Shown here one piece after another: positions 7,312-16,141 of a DNA stretch of 60,913 nucleotides. The DNA is from Burkholderia aenigmatica (GTDB lineage Bacteria; Pseudomonadota; Gammaproteobacteria; Burkholderiales; Burkholderiaceae): positions 1-60,913 of the forward strand of contig NZ_CABVQC010000060.1 in assembly GCF_902499175.1 (NCBI RefSeq), given 5' to 3'. The stretch's first letter is position 1; every line of letters starts with the position of its first letter. The notes under the pieces were generated by a model. The model made no database searches. It saw only the letters and a list, made by a program, of their open reading frames with translations, and had not been told where the DNA came from. A program made the position numbers and the translations under genes.

Positions 7312-8958
7312 TCAGGCCGCCGCGCGGCGATCCGCGCAGTGCCAGGCCGAGCGGTTGATCGCGCTGACGACAGCATCGAGCGCGGCGCTCGCCGCGTCGG
7401 CGTGCAGGCCGACGCCGTGCCGCAGCGGCGCATCGCCGACCCGGCAGCCGACCGATACCGCGATCCGCCCGTCCGTCGTGCGCGCGTGTTCGCACGACGC
7501 GACGTCGATCGCGGCGTCGGCGGCCGCCGCGAAGGCCGCGGCCAACCGTCGCACGGCATCGTCGGGCGTCGTGTCCATCGCCGCAGCAGCAGCGATCTCG
7601 CGGTTCCGCCAGCGCGCGCCACTGCCGTGACGCGCAGCCGGCCCGTCGGTGTCGAAGAATTCGCGTGCGAACAGCGCGCAGATCGCGTCGCCCGTCACTT
7701 CCTCGCCGGACGCGTCGGCGAGCGTCTGCACCGCATGGCTGAATTCGATCTGCACCCGGCGCGTCGGCGTGAAGCCCATCCCGCGTTCGAGCAGGAACGT
7801 CGCGCCGCCCTTGCCGGACTGGCTGTTCACGCGGATCACCGCGTCATAGCTGCGGCCGAGGTCGGCCGGGTCGATCGGCAGGTACGGCACTTCCCAGGCC
7901 GCGTCGGGGCGCTGCTGCGCGAAGCCTTTGCGGATCGCGTCCTGGTGCGAGCCCGAGAACGCGGTGAACACGAGGTCGCCCGCGTACGGATGGCGCGGAT
8001 GCACGGGAATCTGGTTGCAGCGTTCGACGACACGGCGCACCGCGTCGATGTCGGAGAAGTCGAGGCCCGGATCGATGCCCTGCGTGTAGAGATTCAGCGC
8101 GAGCGTGACGAGATCGACGTTGCCGGTGCGCTCGCCGTTGCCGAACAGGCAGCCCTCGATGCGGTCGGCGCCTGCGAGCAGCGCGAGTTCGGCCGCCGCG
8201 ACCGCGGTGCCGCGGTCATTGTGCGGATGCACGGACAGCACGATGCTGTCGCGATACGCGAGGTTGCGGTCCATCCACTCGATCTGGTCGGCGAATACGT
8301 TCGGGCTCGCGGCTTCGACGGTGGCCGGCAGGTTGACGATCATCTTGTGATCGCGGGTCGGGCGCCAGGTTTGCGCGACCGCGTCGCAGATCTCGCGCGC
8401 GAACGTCAGCTCGGTCATGCTGAAGGTTTCTGGCGAGTACTGGAAGGTCCACTGCGTGTCGGGGCGCGCGGCGGCGTGCTCCTTGATGATGCGCGTGCCG
8501 TCGATTGCGAGCGCTTTCACGTCGGCCTTCGACATCCCGAACACGATGCGGCGGAACGACGGGCAGACCGCGTTGTACAGGTGCACGATCGCGCGCGGCA
8601 CGCCTTCGAGCGCGTCGAACGTGCGGGCGATCAGGTCTTCGCGCGCCTGCACGAGCACTTCGATCGTCACGTCGTCGGGAATCCGCTTGTCGTCGATCAG
8701 CTTGCGGACGAAATCGAAGTCGGTTTGCGACGCCGACGGAAAACCGACTTCGATCTCCTTGAACCCGATCGCCACCAGCATCTCGAAGAATTCGAGCTTC
8801 TGCTCGATGCTCATCGGCTCGATCAGCGACTGGTTGCCGTCGCGCAGGTCGGTGCTCATCCAGATGGGCGCGCGCTCGATGGTGCGCGACGGCCATTTGC
8901 GGCCATTGAGGCGGACGGGCTCGAACGGGCGGTACTTGTCTTGCGGATTGCGCTGCAT
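7312..8958 (-). CDS. leuA: 2-isopropylmalate synthase (long form)
   Basis: First committed enzyme of leucine biosynthesis: condenses acetyl-CoA with 2-oxoisovalerate. 548 residues. HMGL-like catalytic domain with DLRDGNQSLIEP near the N-terminus and the metal-binding VHPHNDRGT. A C-terminal leucine-binding regulatory domain covers roughly the last 120 residues. The start ATG at 8958 (MQRNPQDKYRPF) has GAGGT 8 bases upstream and fits long-form relatives; an in-frame ATG 45 bases earlier lacks such a site. The mRNA leader (8959-9265) carries a leucine-codon leader peptide, so attenuation by leucine supply is likely. Confidence 0.97.
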   Translation of the reverse strand: MQRNPQDKYRPFEPVRLNGRKWPSRTIERAPIWMSTDLRDGNQSLIEPMSIEQKLEFFEMLVAIGFKEIEVGFPSASQTDFDFVRKLIDDKRIPDDVTIEVLVQAREDLIARTFDALEGVPRAIVHLYNAVCPSFRRIVFGMSKADVKALAIDGTRIIKEHAAARPDTQWTFQYSPETFSMTELTFAREICDAVAQTWRPTRDHKMIVNLPATVEAASPNVFADQIEWMDRNLAYRDSIVLSVHPHNDRGTAVAAAELALLAGADRIEGCLFGNGERTGNVDLVTLALNLYTQGIDPGLDFSDIDAVRRVVERCNQIPVHPRHPYAGDLVFTAFSGSHQDAIRKGFAQQRPDAAWEVPYLPIDPADLGRSYDAVIRVNSQSGKGGATFLLERGMGFTPTRRVQIEFSHAVQTLADASGEEVTGDAICALFAREFFDTDGPAARHGSGARWRNREIAAAAAMDTTPDDAVRRLAAAFAAAADAAIDVASCEHARTTDGRIAVSVGCRVGDAPLRHGVGLHADAASAALDAVVSAINRSAWHCADRRAAA

Positions 8959-9177
8959 CTTCTGGACCTCGGGTCTCAAGTCGCGAGCGAAGACGGGCGG
9001 CATGGGCGACGGTTGGCGCTGCCTCGCTCCGCGGCACGTAAGCGCGCTGCGGATGCGGATGATCTTCGCGAATCGGCCGACGGATAGACGGACGAAGGCT
9101 GACGACTTCGGGTTGTAAAAACTGCGAGAGGGGTACTGCGAGGAACTGCTGGGAGGGACCGTGCGGACAGCACACGG

Positions 9178-9207
9178 CGCTACGAAAGCCTTAGGCTAGT
9201 CGTAGCG
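9178..9207 (-). promoter_or_regulatory. Hairpin overlapping the end of the leuA leader peptide
   Basis: On the minus strand CGCTACGA and TCGTAGCG pair perfectly, with an inner AGCC/GGCT stem around the stop codon. The 5' arm is made of the leader's last leucine codons. A second hairpin (CGGCCG at 9212-9217 with 9225-9230) overlaps earlier leucine codons. A ribosome stalled at CTA codons would open these stems. I did not find a classical T-run terminator between here and leuA. Confidence 0.6.
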
Positions 9208-9265
9208 ATAGCGGCCGCGCTAGGCGGCCGGAGGTAATTCGGAGGGTGTTCGGAAAGGAACGCAT
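9191..9265 (-). CDS. Leucine-rich leader peptide of leuA (attenuator)
   Basis: 24-codon open frame starting ATG and ending TAA, 232 bases before leuA. Its last ten residues read LARPLSLRLA. Of its five leucines four use CTA, a codon almost unused in the neighbouring GC-rich genes, clustered at positions 15, 19, 21 and 23. This is the hallmark of a ribosome-stalling attenuator sensing charged tRNA-Leu. It has no good Shine-Dalgarno site, and the predicted transcription start falls at or one base before the ATG, so it may be read from a leaderless mRNA. Confidence 0.8.
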   Translation of the reverse strand: MRSFPNTLRITSGRLARPLSLRLA

Positions 9266-9272
9266 GAGGACA

Positions 9273-9302
9273 ACTCTAAGTCAGGATGCGTTCTCGTGTC
9301 AA
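9273..9302 (-). promoter_or_regulatory. Sigma-70 promoter of the leuA leader transcript
   Basis: A perfect TTGACA -35 box (9297-9302) and TAGAGT -10 box (9273-9278) with an 18-base spacer. The expected transcription start is near 9266, immediately before the leader peptide ATG. Confidence 0.65.
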
Positions 9303-9338
9303 ATGCCCTGCAAGCGGGGCCGGTTCGCGAGCGAGCCG

Positions 9339-10313
9339 TCAGCGCGCGATGCGGGCGATCTGCACGATCGTCGCGACCTGCCGGGCGACCGTGTCGGGCA
9401 CCGGCACTTCGCCGCGCAATACGGCGTCGGTCCACACGGCCGTCGCGGCCGCATCGCGCGATTCGGGCAGCGCGACGGGGGACGCATCGGTCGACGAGCG
9501 TTCGGCTTCGATCAGCGTGTCGCACACGCCGTCGTGCAGCCAGTCGACCTGCACCTGGCGTCGCGTATCGGCCACGGCCTCGCCCTCGGTGCCGCGTGCC
9601 AGCAGTGCGCCGCCGAGCGCGGCGTCCGGATGGTCGCGGAACAGCTGCGCGAGGCTGTCGCGGTACGGCGGGTGCGTGTAGTTGACGAGCCGCAGGCCGG
9701 CCGGCGCGAACGGCTGCAGGATCTTCACGAGCGTGTGCGTCGAGTTGCGCACGCCGAGCACGCTGCGCATCGACAGCAGATGTGCGATGCGCGGCGCCAG
9801 CACCTCGATCGACGCGAACGCGACGCGGCGCTCGGCGAGCGTGTCCTCGATCGCATCGTGCGATGCCGACGGCGCGAGCGACAGTGCCGAAAAGATCTCG
9901 GCGCTCGTCACGCGGCCCGGATCCTGCTCGACGCCATGCACGAGCACCGGCACGCCTTCACGCGCGAGCAGCAGCGCGAGCAGCGGCACGAGGTTCGGCT
10001 GCTTGCGCGCGCCGTTGTAGCTCGGGATCGACACGGGGCGGAACGCGGCGTCCTGCACGTGCACCGGCGCGAACGACGCCTGCGCGGCGGCGAGCATCGC
10101 GGCCAGCTCGTCGGCGGATTCGCCCTTCAGCCGATAGGCGATCAGGATCGCGCCGAGTTCGACGTCCGACACGCGCGCGTCGAGCATCGCACGATAGAGC
10201 TCGAACGTGTCCTCGGCGGACAGCGCGCGTGCGCCGTGCGGGCCGCGGCCGATTTCCTTGATGAAGCGGGCGCACGGGAACGGAACGGCAGCGGGATCGT
10301 GGGAAGCGGTCAT
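9339..10313 (-). CDS. ybiB: YbiB-type DNA-binding protein, TrpD2 family
   Basis: 324-residue homologue of anthranilate phosphoribosyltransferase. The YbiB/TrpD2 group is reported to bind nucleic acid rather than make tryptophan. Visible family features are the helical N-terminus (FIKEIGRGPHGARALSAEDT), YNGARKQPNLVPLLALLLAR, and RSVLGVRNSTHTLVKILQPF. The start ATG was chosen because upstream in-frame sequence is arginine-rich non-coding type; its ribosome-binding site is weak. It runs convergently with nothing and lies upstream of the leuA promoter on the same strand. Cellular role uncertain. Confidence 0.85.
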   Translation of the reverse strand: MTASHDPAAVPFPCARFIKEIGRGPHGARALSAEDTFELYRAMLDARVSDVELGAILIAYRLKGESADELAAMLAAAQASFAPVHVQDAAFRPVSIPSYNGARKQPNLVPLLALLLAREGVPVLVHGVEQDPGRVTSAEIFSALSLAPSASHDAIEDTLAERRVAFASIEVLAPRIAHLLSMRSVLGVRNSTHTLVKILQPFAPAGLRLVNYTHPPYRDSLAQLFRDHPDAALGGALLARGTEGEAVADTRRQVQVDWLHDGVCDTLIEAERSSTDASPVALPESRDAAATAVWTDAVLRGEVPVPDTVARQVATIVQIARIAR

Positions 10314-10508
10314 CGGGGCGTGGGGCGGGCGGCCGGTATCGGGCCGCGCTGTGAGCGGTGAGGAATGCCCCGAGTATCGCACGGGTGCGGCTGTCGCCAA
10401 GCGAGCCCGCGCGGCGCGGCGCGCTACACTCTGGTTCCCGGCGGTGCGCGCGCCGGCTGCGCCGCGCCCGTGCCGTTGCCGGCCGAATACGACTACGAGA
10501 GACATCCC

Positions 10509-11153
10509 ATGAAGCTCTACAGCTATTTCCGCAGTTCCGCGTCGTACCGCGTGCGGATCGCCCTGAACCTGAAGCAGCTACCGTTCGACTACGTGCCAGT
10601 GCACATGCTGCGCGACGGCGGCGAGCAACTGAAGGACGCGTACCGCGCGCTGAATCCGGACGCGGTCGTGCCGACGCTGACCGACGGCGACGCGACGCTG
10701 CAGCAGTCGCTCGCGATCATCGAATACCTCGAGGAAACCCATCCGGAACCGGCGCTGCTGCCGAAGCAGCCGGTCGATCGCGCGTATGTGCGTGCGGTCG
10801 CGCTGCAGATCGCGTGCGAAATCCATCCGCTCAACAACCTGCGCGTGCTGAAGTACCTGAAGCACACGCTGCAGGTGCCCGAGGAGGCGAAGAACGCGTG
10901 GTACCGGCACTGGATCGAGGCGGGCTTCGAATCGCTCGAGACGCGTCTCGCGAGCGATCCGCGCACCGGCAAGCTGTGCTTCGGCGACACGCCGACGCTC
11001 GCCGACGTGTGCCTCGTGCCGCAGGTGTTCAATGCGAACCGCTTCTCGATCGACACGACGCGTTATCCGACGATCCAGCGGATCGTCGACCATGCGTCGA
11101 CGCTCGATGCGTTCAAGGCCGCCGAGCCCGGCGTGCAGCCTGACGCCGAGTGA
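10509..11153 (+). CDS. maiA: Maleylacetoacetate isomerase
   Basis: Zeta-class glutathione transferase fold enzyme converting maleylacetoacetate to fumarylacetoacetate in tyrosine and homogentisate breakdown. 214 residues. The thioredoxin-like N-domain carries SYFRSSASYRVRIALNLK, with the zeta-class SSCS/SSAS glutathione-site motif. The C-terminal helical domain contains CEIHPLNNLRVLKYL. GAGAGA precedes the ATG. It stands alone between ybiB and ftsY, away from other tyrosine degradation genes. Confidence 0.93.
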   Translation: MKLYSYFRSSASYRVRIALNLKQLPFDYVPVHMLRDGGEQLKDAYRALNPDAVVPTLTDGDATLQQSLAIIEYLEETHPEPALLPKQPVDRAYVRAVALQIACEIHPLNNLRVLKYLKHTLQVPEEAKNAWYRHWIEAGFESLETRLASDPRTGKLCFGDTPTLADVCLVPQVFNANRFSIDTTRYPTIQRIVDHASTLDAFKAAEPGVQPDAE

Positions 11154-11190
11154 GCGGAGCGCGCTCTTGGTGACGAGCGGGCGCGCATGA

Positions 11191-11213
11191 AAAAGGGCGC
11201 CCGAAGGCGCCCT
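11191..11213 (-). terminator. Rho-independent terminator after ftsY
   Basis: AGGGCGCC and GGCGCCCT pair with a short loop; the minus strand has a run of five T after the stem. It lies 23 bases past the ftsY stop. maiA, on the other strand, ends 37 bases away. Confidence 0.8.
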
Positions 11214-11235
11214 GTGCGACGGATGCCGGCGGTGT

Positions 11236-12390
11236 TCAGCCGAGCAGCGCGTCCGCGAATTCGACTGCGCTGAACGGCTGCAGATCCTCGACCTTCTCGC
11301 CGACGCCGATGAAGTAGACGGGCACCGGGCGCTGCCGCGCGATCGCGGCGAGAATCCCGCCCTTCGCGGTGCCGTCGAGCTTCGTGACGATCAGGCCGGT
11401 GAGGCCGAGCGCGTCGTCGAATGCCTTGACCTGCGTGAGCGCGTTCTGGCCGGTGTTCGCGTCGATCACCAGCAGCACTTCGTGCGGCGCGCCGTCGTGT
11501 GCCTTCGAGATCACGCGCTTCACCTTCTTCAGCTCTTCCATCAGGTGGAGCTGCGTCGGCAGGCGGCCGGCCGTGTCGGCCATCATCACGTCGATCTTGC
11601 GCGCGCGCGCGGCGCTGACCGCGTCGAAGATCACCGCGGCCGGATCGCCGCTTTCCTGCTGCACGACCGTCACGTTGTTGCGCTCGCCCCAGACCGCCAG
11701 CTGTTCGCGCGCGGCCGCGCGGAACGTGTCGCCCGCGGCCAGCAGCACCGACTGGTCGAAGCTCTGCAGGTGCTTCGCGAGCTTGCCGATGCTGGTCGTC
11801 TTGCCCGCGCCGTTCACGCCGGTGATCATCATCACGAGCGGCTGCGCGCGGCCGAGCATCAGCGATTTCTCGAGCGGCGTCAGCAGCTCGACGAGCAGGT
11901 CGTGCAGCGCGGCCTTCACCTGCTGCGGGTCGGTCAGGCGGCCTGCGCGCACCTTTTCGCGCAGCGCGCCGAGCAGGTACTCGGTCGCGTCGACACCCGC
12001 GTCGGACATCAGCAGCGCGGTTTCGAGCTCCTCGTACAGATCCTCGTCGATCTTCGTGTTGACGAACACGCCGGTGATGCTCGAGCCCGTCTTGGCGAGC
12101 CCCGTTTTCAGGCGCGCGAGCCACGATTTCTTCGCGGTGGCGTCCTGCAGCGGCGGCGGAACGATTTCGACCGTCTCGACGACTTCGTCGCGGCCGTCGT
12201 TGGTCGGCGTGACCGTCATCACGACGGCCGGCGCGGCCGGTTGCGCGGGCGCTTGCGGCACTTCGACCGCAGGCGGAGCCTCGAGCGCGGACGCATCGGA
12301 CGGTTCGTCCGTTTGCTGCGCGTCGGCCGATTGCGATTCCGCCGGATCGGGCTCCTGCGTTTTCTTGAATCGTTTGAAGAAGCTGAACAT
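11236..12390 (-). CDS. ftsY: Signal recognition particle receptor FtsY
   Basis: Membrane-associated GTPase that docks the signal recognition particle and ribosomes to the Sec translocon. 384 residues: an acidic, proline- and alanine-rich A domain (about 1-95) after the membrane-targeting MFSFFKRFKK. A helical N domain and the GTPase G domain follow, with GVNGAGKTTS (G1), DTAGRLPT (G3) and TKLDGTAKGG (G4). The ATG at 12390 is chosen because MFSFFKRF is the conserved beginning; longer in-frame sequence upstream is unconvincing. Divergent from rsmD, an arrangement common in proteobacteria. Confidence 0.97.
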   Translation of the reverse strand: MFSFFKRFKKTQEPDPAESQSADAQQTDEPSDASALEAPPAVEVPQAPAQPAAPAVVMTVTPTNDGRDEVVETVEIVPPPLQDATAKKSWLARLKTGLAKTGSSITGVFVNTKIDEDLYEELETALLMSDAGVDATEYLLGALREKVRAGRLTDPQQVKAALHDLLVELLTPLEKSLMLGRAQPLVMMITGVNGAGKTTSIGKLAKHLQSFDQSVLLAAGDTFRAAAREQLAVWGERNNVTVVQQESGDPAAVIFDAVSAARARKIDVMMADTAGRLPTQLHLMEELKKVKRVISKAHDGAPHEVLLVIDANTGQNALTQVKAFDDALGLTGLIVTKLDGTAKGGILAAIARQRPVPVYFIGVGEKVEDLQPFSAVEFADALLG

Positions 12391-12605
12391 GGTCTGACGT
12401 CGGGAAGAGGGTGGGCCGCCGCCAGGGGCGGGCACCGGACGGGCCGTTCTGCGTTCGCGCGGGCGCGGCGCACGGCGGCCGAAACCGTGCATTTTATCAG
12501 TGCGGCGGGGCGCTCGCGTCAGTGTGCGCCGCCGCTGTGGTAACGTGCGCCTGTTTGGCGGTGCGCCCCCGCGCGCGCCCGGTCCCTCCGTCGTCGATAT
12601 TCCGT

Positions 12606-13220
12606 ATGTCCCGTTCCTCTTCCGGCCGCCCGGCGGCCCCTTCCAGCCGCGGCAAGCCGCACACGATCCGCATCATCGGCGGTGACTGGAAACGCACGCC
12701 GCTCGCGGTGCTCGATCTCGACGGCCTGCGGCCGACGCCCGATCGCGTGCGCGAGACGCTGTTCAACTGGCTCGGCCAGGATCTCGAAGGCCGGCGTTGC
12801 CTCGACCTGTTCGCGGGCACCGGCGCGCTCGGTTTCGAGGCCGCGTCGCGTGGCGCGGTGAGCGTCGTGATGGTCGAGCGTCATCCGCGTGCCGCGCAAC
12901 AGCTGCGCACGATCAAGGACAAGCTCGGCGCGCGTGCGGTCGAGGTCGCGGAAGCGGACGCATTGCGGCTCGCGGCCGGGCTCACGCCGGGCGCGTTCGA
13001 CGTCGTGTTTCTCGATCCGCCGTTCGGCGATCTGGCCGTGCTCGAGCGCGCGATCGCGCTGGCGGCATCGCTCGTCGCGGCGGGCGGCGCGCTGTACGTC
13101 GAGACGGGGGCGGAGCTCGATCCGGCCGCGCACGACGCGCTCGCCGGCTGGCAGGTCGTGAAGCACGGCAAGGCCGGTGCGGTTCACTATCATTTGCTGC
13201 GGCGCGAAAATGATGAATAA
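12606..13220 (+). CDS. rsmD: 16S rRNA (guanine-966-N2)-methyltransferase RsmD
   Basis: Methylates G966 of 16S rRNA in the assembled small subunit using S-adenosylmethionine. 204 residues. The N-terminal IRIIGGDWKRTPL and RPTPDRVRETLFNWL are diagnostic. The SAM-binding loop is DLFAGTGALGFEA and the catalytic motif is LDPPF. The ATG at 12606 lacks a strong ribosome-binding site. Followed after 111 bases by coaD on the same strand. Confidence 0.94.
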   Translation: MSRSSSGRPAAPSSRGKPHTIRIIGGDWKRTPLAVLDLDGLRPTPDRVRETLFNWLGQDLEGRRCLDLFAGTGALGFEAASRGAVSVVMVERHPRAAQQLRTIKDKLGARAVEVAEADALRLAAGLTPGAFDVVFLDPPFGDLAVLERAIALAASLVAAGGALYVETGAELDPAAHDALAGWQVVKHGKAGAVHYHLLRRENDE

Positions 13221-13331
13221 TGCGCGTTCCATACGAGGCGGCGCGCCGCAAAGGCGACGCATGCCCATCTCGGCAGCGGCGTGCGCATCGCACGGCTGCC
13301 ATCCCGTTTGCGTGATGACAGGAGGAGCGAC

Positions 13332-13829
13332 ATGGTAGTCGCCGTGTATCCCGGTACGTTCGATCCGCTGACACGCGGGCACGAAGACCTCGTGCGGCGT
13401 GCGTCGAGCATTTTTGATACGCTGGTGGTCGGTGTTGCCGACAGCCGCGCGAAAAAGCCGTTCTTCTCGCTGGAAGAACGTCTGACGATTGCGAACGAGG
13501 TGCTCGGCCATTATCCGAACGTGAAGGTGATGAGTTTCACCGGCCTCCTGAAGGATTTCGTCCGCACCAACAATGCGCGCGTGATCGTGCGCGGCCTGCG
13601 CGCCGTGTCCGATTTCGAATATGAGTTCCAGATGGCGGGGATGAACCGCTACCTGCTGCCCGACGTCGAGACGATGTTCATGACGCCGTCCGATCAGTAC
13701 CAGTTCATCTCGGGGACGATCGTGCGGGAAATCGCGCAGTTGGGCGGCGATGTCAGCAAGTTCGTGTTCCCGTCCGTCGAGAAGTGGCTGACCGAGAAAG
13801 TCGCTGCGATGGGAGGCCCTGCCGCGTGA
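13332..13829 (+). CDS. coaD: Phosphopantetheine adenylyltransferase
   Basis: Fourth step of coenzyme A synthesis: ATP plus 4'-phosphopantetheine gives dephospho-CoA. 165 residues, standard length. Nucleotidyltransferase motifs YPGTFDPLTRGH near the N-terminus and ISGTIVREIAQLGGDV near the C-terminus are both present. GGAGGAG precedes the ATG, an excellent ribosome-binding site. Probably co-transcribed with rsmD and the following ferredoxin. Confidence 0.97.
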   Translation: MVVAVYPGTFDPLTRGHEDLVRRASSIFDTLVVGVADSRAKKPFFSLEERLTIANEVLGHYPNVKVMSFTGLLKDFVRTNNARVIVRGLRAVSDFEYEFQMAGMNRYLLPDVETMFMTPSDQYQFISGTIVREIAQLGGDVSKFVFPSVEKWLTEKVAAMGGPAA

Positions 13830-13888
13830 TGCGGCGACGGCCGGTTTCGTTGCGAAGCCGGCCGCTGGCCTGAAGAAGTGAGATCAGT

Positions 13889-14155
13889 ATGTCTTTGATG
13901 ATTACCGACGAGTGCATCAATTGCGACGTGTGCGAGCCCGAGTGCCCGAACGGCGCGATTTCGATGGGCCCGGATATCTACGTGATCGACCCGAACAAGT
14001 GCACCGAGTGCGTCGGCCATTTCGACGAACCGCAGTGCCAGCAGGTGTGTCCGGTCGAATGCATTCCGCGCGATCCGCAGCATGACGAATCGCACGCGCA
14101 ATTGATGGAGAAGTATCACGCGTTGACCGCCGGGAAGGGCGACGACGCGTCGTGA
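13889..14155 (+). CDS. YfhL-type 4Fe-4S dicluster ferredoxin
   Basis: 88-residue electron carrier with two iron-sulfur cluster motifs: CINCDVCEPECP near residue 9 and CTECVGHFDEPQCQQVCPVE near 38, the second with the enlarged spacing typical of YfhL/Alvin ferredoxins. Ends in a short helical tail. The start ATG has AGAAGTGAG upstream. It lies 59 bases after coaD, a linkage I regard as typical for Burkholderia. Electron partner unknown. Confidence 0.93.
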   Translation: MSLMITDECINCDVCEPECPNGAISMGPDIYVIDPNKCTECVGHFDEPQCQQVCPVECIPRDPQHDESHAQLMEKYHALTAGKGDDAS

Positions 14156-14208
14156 CCCGGAGGTGACGCGCGCGTTCGTTCGTCGGCACGCACGTCACGC
14201 ATCCCGAT

Positions 14209-14232
14209 CGGCGCCGCCTGGCGCCGGTTCTT
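14209..14232 (+). terminator. Possible terminator after the ferredoxin gene
   Basis: CGGCGCC and GGCGCCG form a strong stem with a GCCT loop, followed by a T-rich but interrupted tail (GTTCTTTC). It lies between two convergent genes, ferredoxin and hisC, and its tail abuts the hisC stop. Confidence 0.5.
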
Positions 14233-14237
14233 TCGTC

Positions 14238-15305
14238 TCAGGCCAGCAGCTCGCGCAACGCCGCGACGAGCGCATCGCATTCGGCGTCGGTGCCGACGGT
14301 GATGCGCAGGTGCTGGTCGATCCGCGGCAGCCGGAAGTGCCGCACGAAAATTTCCCGTTCCTTCAGTTTTACCGTAATCGCGCCCGCGTCGTGCGCGGGA
14401 TGGCGCGCGAACACGAAATTCGCGGCCGACGGCACGACGTCGAAACCGAGCGTGTCGAGCGCGTGCGTGAGCCGCGTCCGGCTGTCGATCACGCGCCGGC
14501 AGGTTGCGCTGAAATAATCGGTGTCTTCGTACGCGGCCTGCGCGGCAACCTGCGCGAGCCGGTCGAGCGGGTACGAGTTGAAGCTGTCCTTCACGCGGTT
14601 CAGCGCGTTGATCAGCGCGGCATCGCCGAACGCGAAACCGACGCGCATGCCCGCAAGCGAGCGCGCCTTCGACGTCGTATGCACGACGAGCAGGTTCGGA
14701 TGGCGGTCGATCAGCGTAATCGCGGACTGCGCGCCGAAGTCGACATAGGCTTCGTCGATCACGACGACCGACGACGGATTCGCGGCCGCGATCCGCTCGA
14801 CGTCCGCGAGCGGCAGCGCGCGCCCGGTCGGCGCGTTCGGATTCGGAAACAGCACGCCGCCGGCATCGTCGAGATAGTCGTCGACGCGGATCGAGAAGTC
14901 GTCCGCGAGCGGCACGATCGACGTCTGGACGCCGTACAGGCGCGCATAGGTCGGATAGAAGCTGTACGTGATGTCGGGGAAGCGCAGTGGCCGGTCGTGC
15001 TTGAGCAGCGCCTGGAACGTGTGCGCGAGCACCTCGTCGGAGCCGTTGCCGACGAACACCTGCTCGGGCTTGATGCGATGATGGGCCGCGACCGTCTCGC
15101 GCAGCGCGCGCGCAACCGGGTCGGGATAGCGGCGCAGCGTGTCGCCGGTCTCGCCGAGTTCGCGCGCGATCGCCGCGACGACGCGCGGCGACGGCGGATA
15201 GGGATTCTCGTTGGTGTTCAGCTTGACGGGGTGTGCGAGCGCGGGCTGCTCGCCCGGCACGTAAGGCACGAGTTGCTGAACGACGTCGCTCCAGTAACGG
15301 CTCAC
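14238..15305 (-). CDS. hisC: Histidinol-phosphate aminotransferase
   Basis: PLP enzyme converting imidazole-acetol phosphate to histidinol phosphate. 355 residues. Conserved features are KLNTNENPYPPSP near the N-terminus, FVGNGSDEVL, PNPNAPTGRALP, DEAYVDF and the PLP lysine in HTTSKARSLAGMR. The start is GTG at 15305 (MSRYWSDVV) because ACAGGAG lies 7 bases upstream; an upstream TTG overlaps that site. It stands apart from the main his operon, so it may be the second hisC paralogue (hisC2-like). Confidence 0.93.
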   Translation of the reverse strand: MSRYWSDVVQQLVPYVPGEQPALAHPVKLNTNENPYPPSPRVVAAIARELGETGDTLRRYPDPVARALRETVAAHHRIKPEQVFVGNGSDEVLAHTFQALLKHDRPLRFPDITYSFYPTYARLYGVQTSIVPLADDFSIRVDDYLDDAGGVLFPNPNAPTGRALPLADVERIAAANPSSVVVIDEAYVDFGAQSAITLIDRHPNLLVVHTTSKARSLAGMRVGFAFGDAALINALNRVKDSFNSYPLDRLAQVAAQAAYEDTDYFSATCRRVIDSRTRLTHALDTLGFDVVPSAANFVFARHPAHDAGAITVKLKEREIFVRHFRLPRIDQHLRITVGTDAECDALVAALRELLA

Positions 15306-15420
15306 CGCTTGGCTCCTGTCGGGCAAAGCGACCAGATTACCGCATGTGCGCGCAGGGTGGGGCGGGCGGAGCCGCCCGGTGACGCCGGACGGCCCGATGC
15401 ACCGTCGCGGTGCGACGCGG

Positions 15421-16020
15421 TCAGTTGCGATGCAGCTGCATCGTCGCGCGGTCGAGTTCGCCCTTGACGACCATCGGCATCACGGCGAGCGCGCGTTCGA
15501 TCGACGCGTCGATCACGTCCTGTTCCTCGCGACGCGGCGGCTTCAGCACGAAGTTCGCGACGTCGGGCTTCGCGCCGGCGCGAGCACCTTCCGGAATCAG
15601 GTCGCGCGGATGGCCGATGCCGATCCGCAGCCGCCAGTACTGCTGCGACGACAGGTGCGCGGTGATGTCCTTCAGGCCGTTGTGGCCGCCGCTGCCGCCA
15701 CCGAGCTTCAGTTTCACGGTGCCGGGCGGCAGGTCGAGCTCGTCGTGCGCGACGAGGATCTGGTCGGGCAGGATCTTGAAGAATTGCGCGAGCGCGACGA
15801 CCGACTGGCCGGAGCGGTTCATGTAGGTTTGCGGCTCGAGCAGGTGGACTTCCTCGCCGTGCAGGCGCGCTTTCGCATAGAAGCCGTGGAAGCGGCGTTC
15901 GTCGCGCAGCGTCGTGCCTGCTTCGCGGGCGAGCTGGTCGATCAGCCAGAAGCCGGCATTGTGGCGCGTCGCGGTGTATTCCGCCCCGGGATTGCCGAGG
16001 CCGACGATCAGTTTGATCAT
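15421..16020 (-). CDS. pth: Peptidyl-tRNA hydrolase
   Basis: Recycles peptidyl-tRNA released from stalled ribosomes. 199 residues. Signatures: MIKLIVGLGNPGAEY at the start, TRHNAGFW with the catalytic His, PQTYMNRSG, and LKLGGGSGGHNGLKDI. The start ATG is the family-conserved position. It follows rplY on the minus strand across a terminator, and hisC comes 115 bases later. Confidence 0.97.
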   Translation of the reverse strand: MIKLIVGLGNPGAEYTATRHNAGFWLIDQLAREAGTTLRDERRFHGFYAKARLHGEEVHLLEPQTYMNRSGQSVVALAQFFKILPDQILVAHDELDLPPGTVKLKLGGGSGGHNGLKDITAHLSSQQYWRLRIGIGHPRDLIPEGARAGAKPDVANFVLKPPRREEQDVIDASIERALAVMPMVVKGELDRATMQLHRN

Positions 16021-16061
16021 GACGTTTCGAAGGCGGCAACGGCCGCCTGGGCGCAGAAAAA

Positions 16062-16092
16062 GAAAAACCCGCCGGGCAAGCCGCGGCGGGTT
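16062..16092 (-). terminator. Rho-independent terminator between rplY and pth
   Basis: AACCCGCC and GGCGGGTT pair over a 10-base loop. On the minus strand the stem is followed by a T-rich tract. It would end rplY transcripts and reduce read-through into pth. Confidence 0.78.
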
Positions 16093-16141
16093 GCGTCGAC
16101 CGTTTCGAGAAACGGATCGATGGGGCGCGTAAGCAGCCCGC

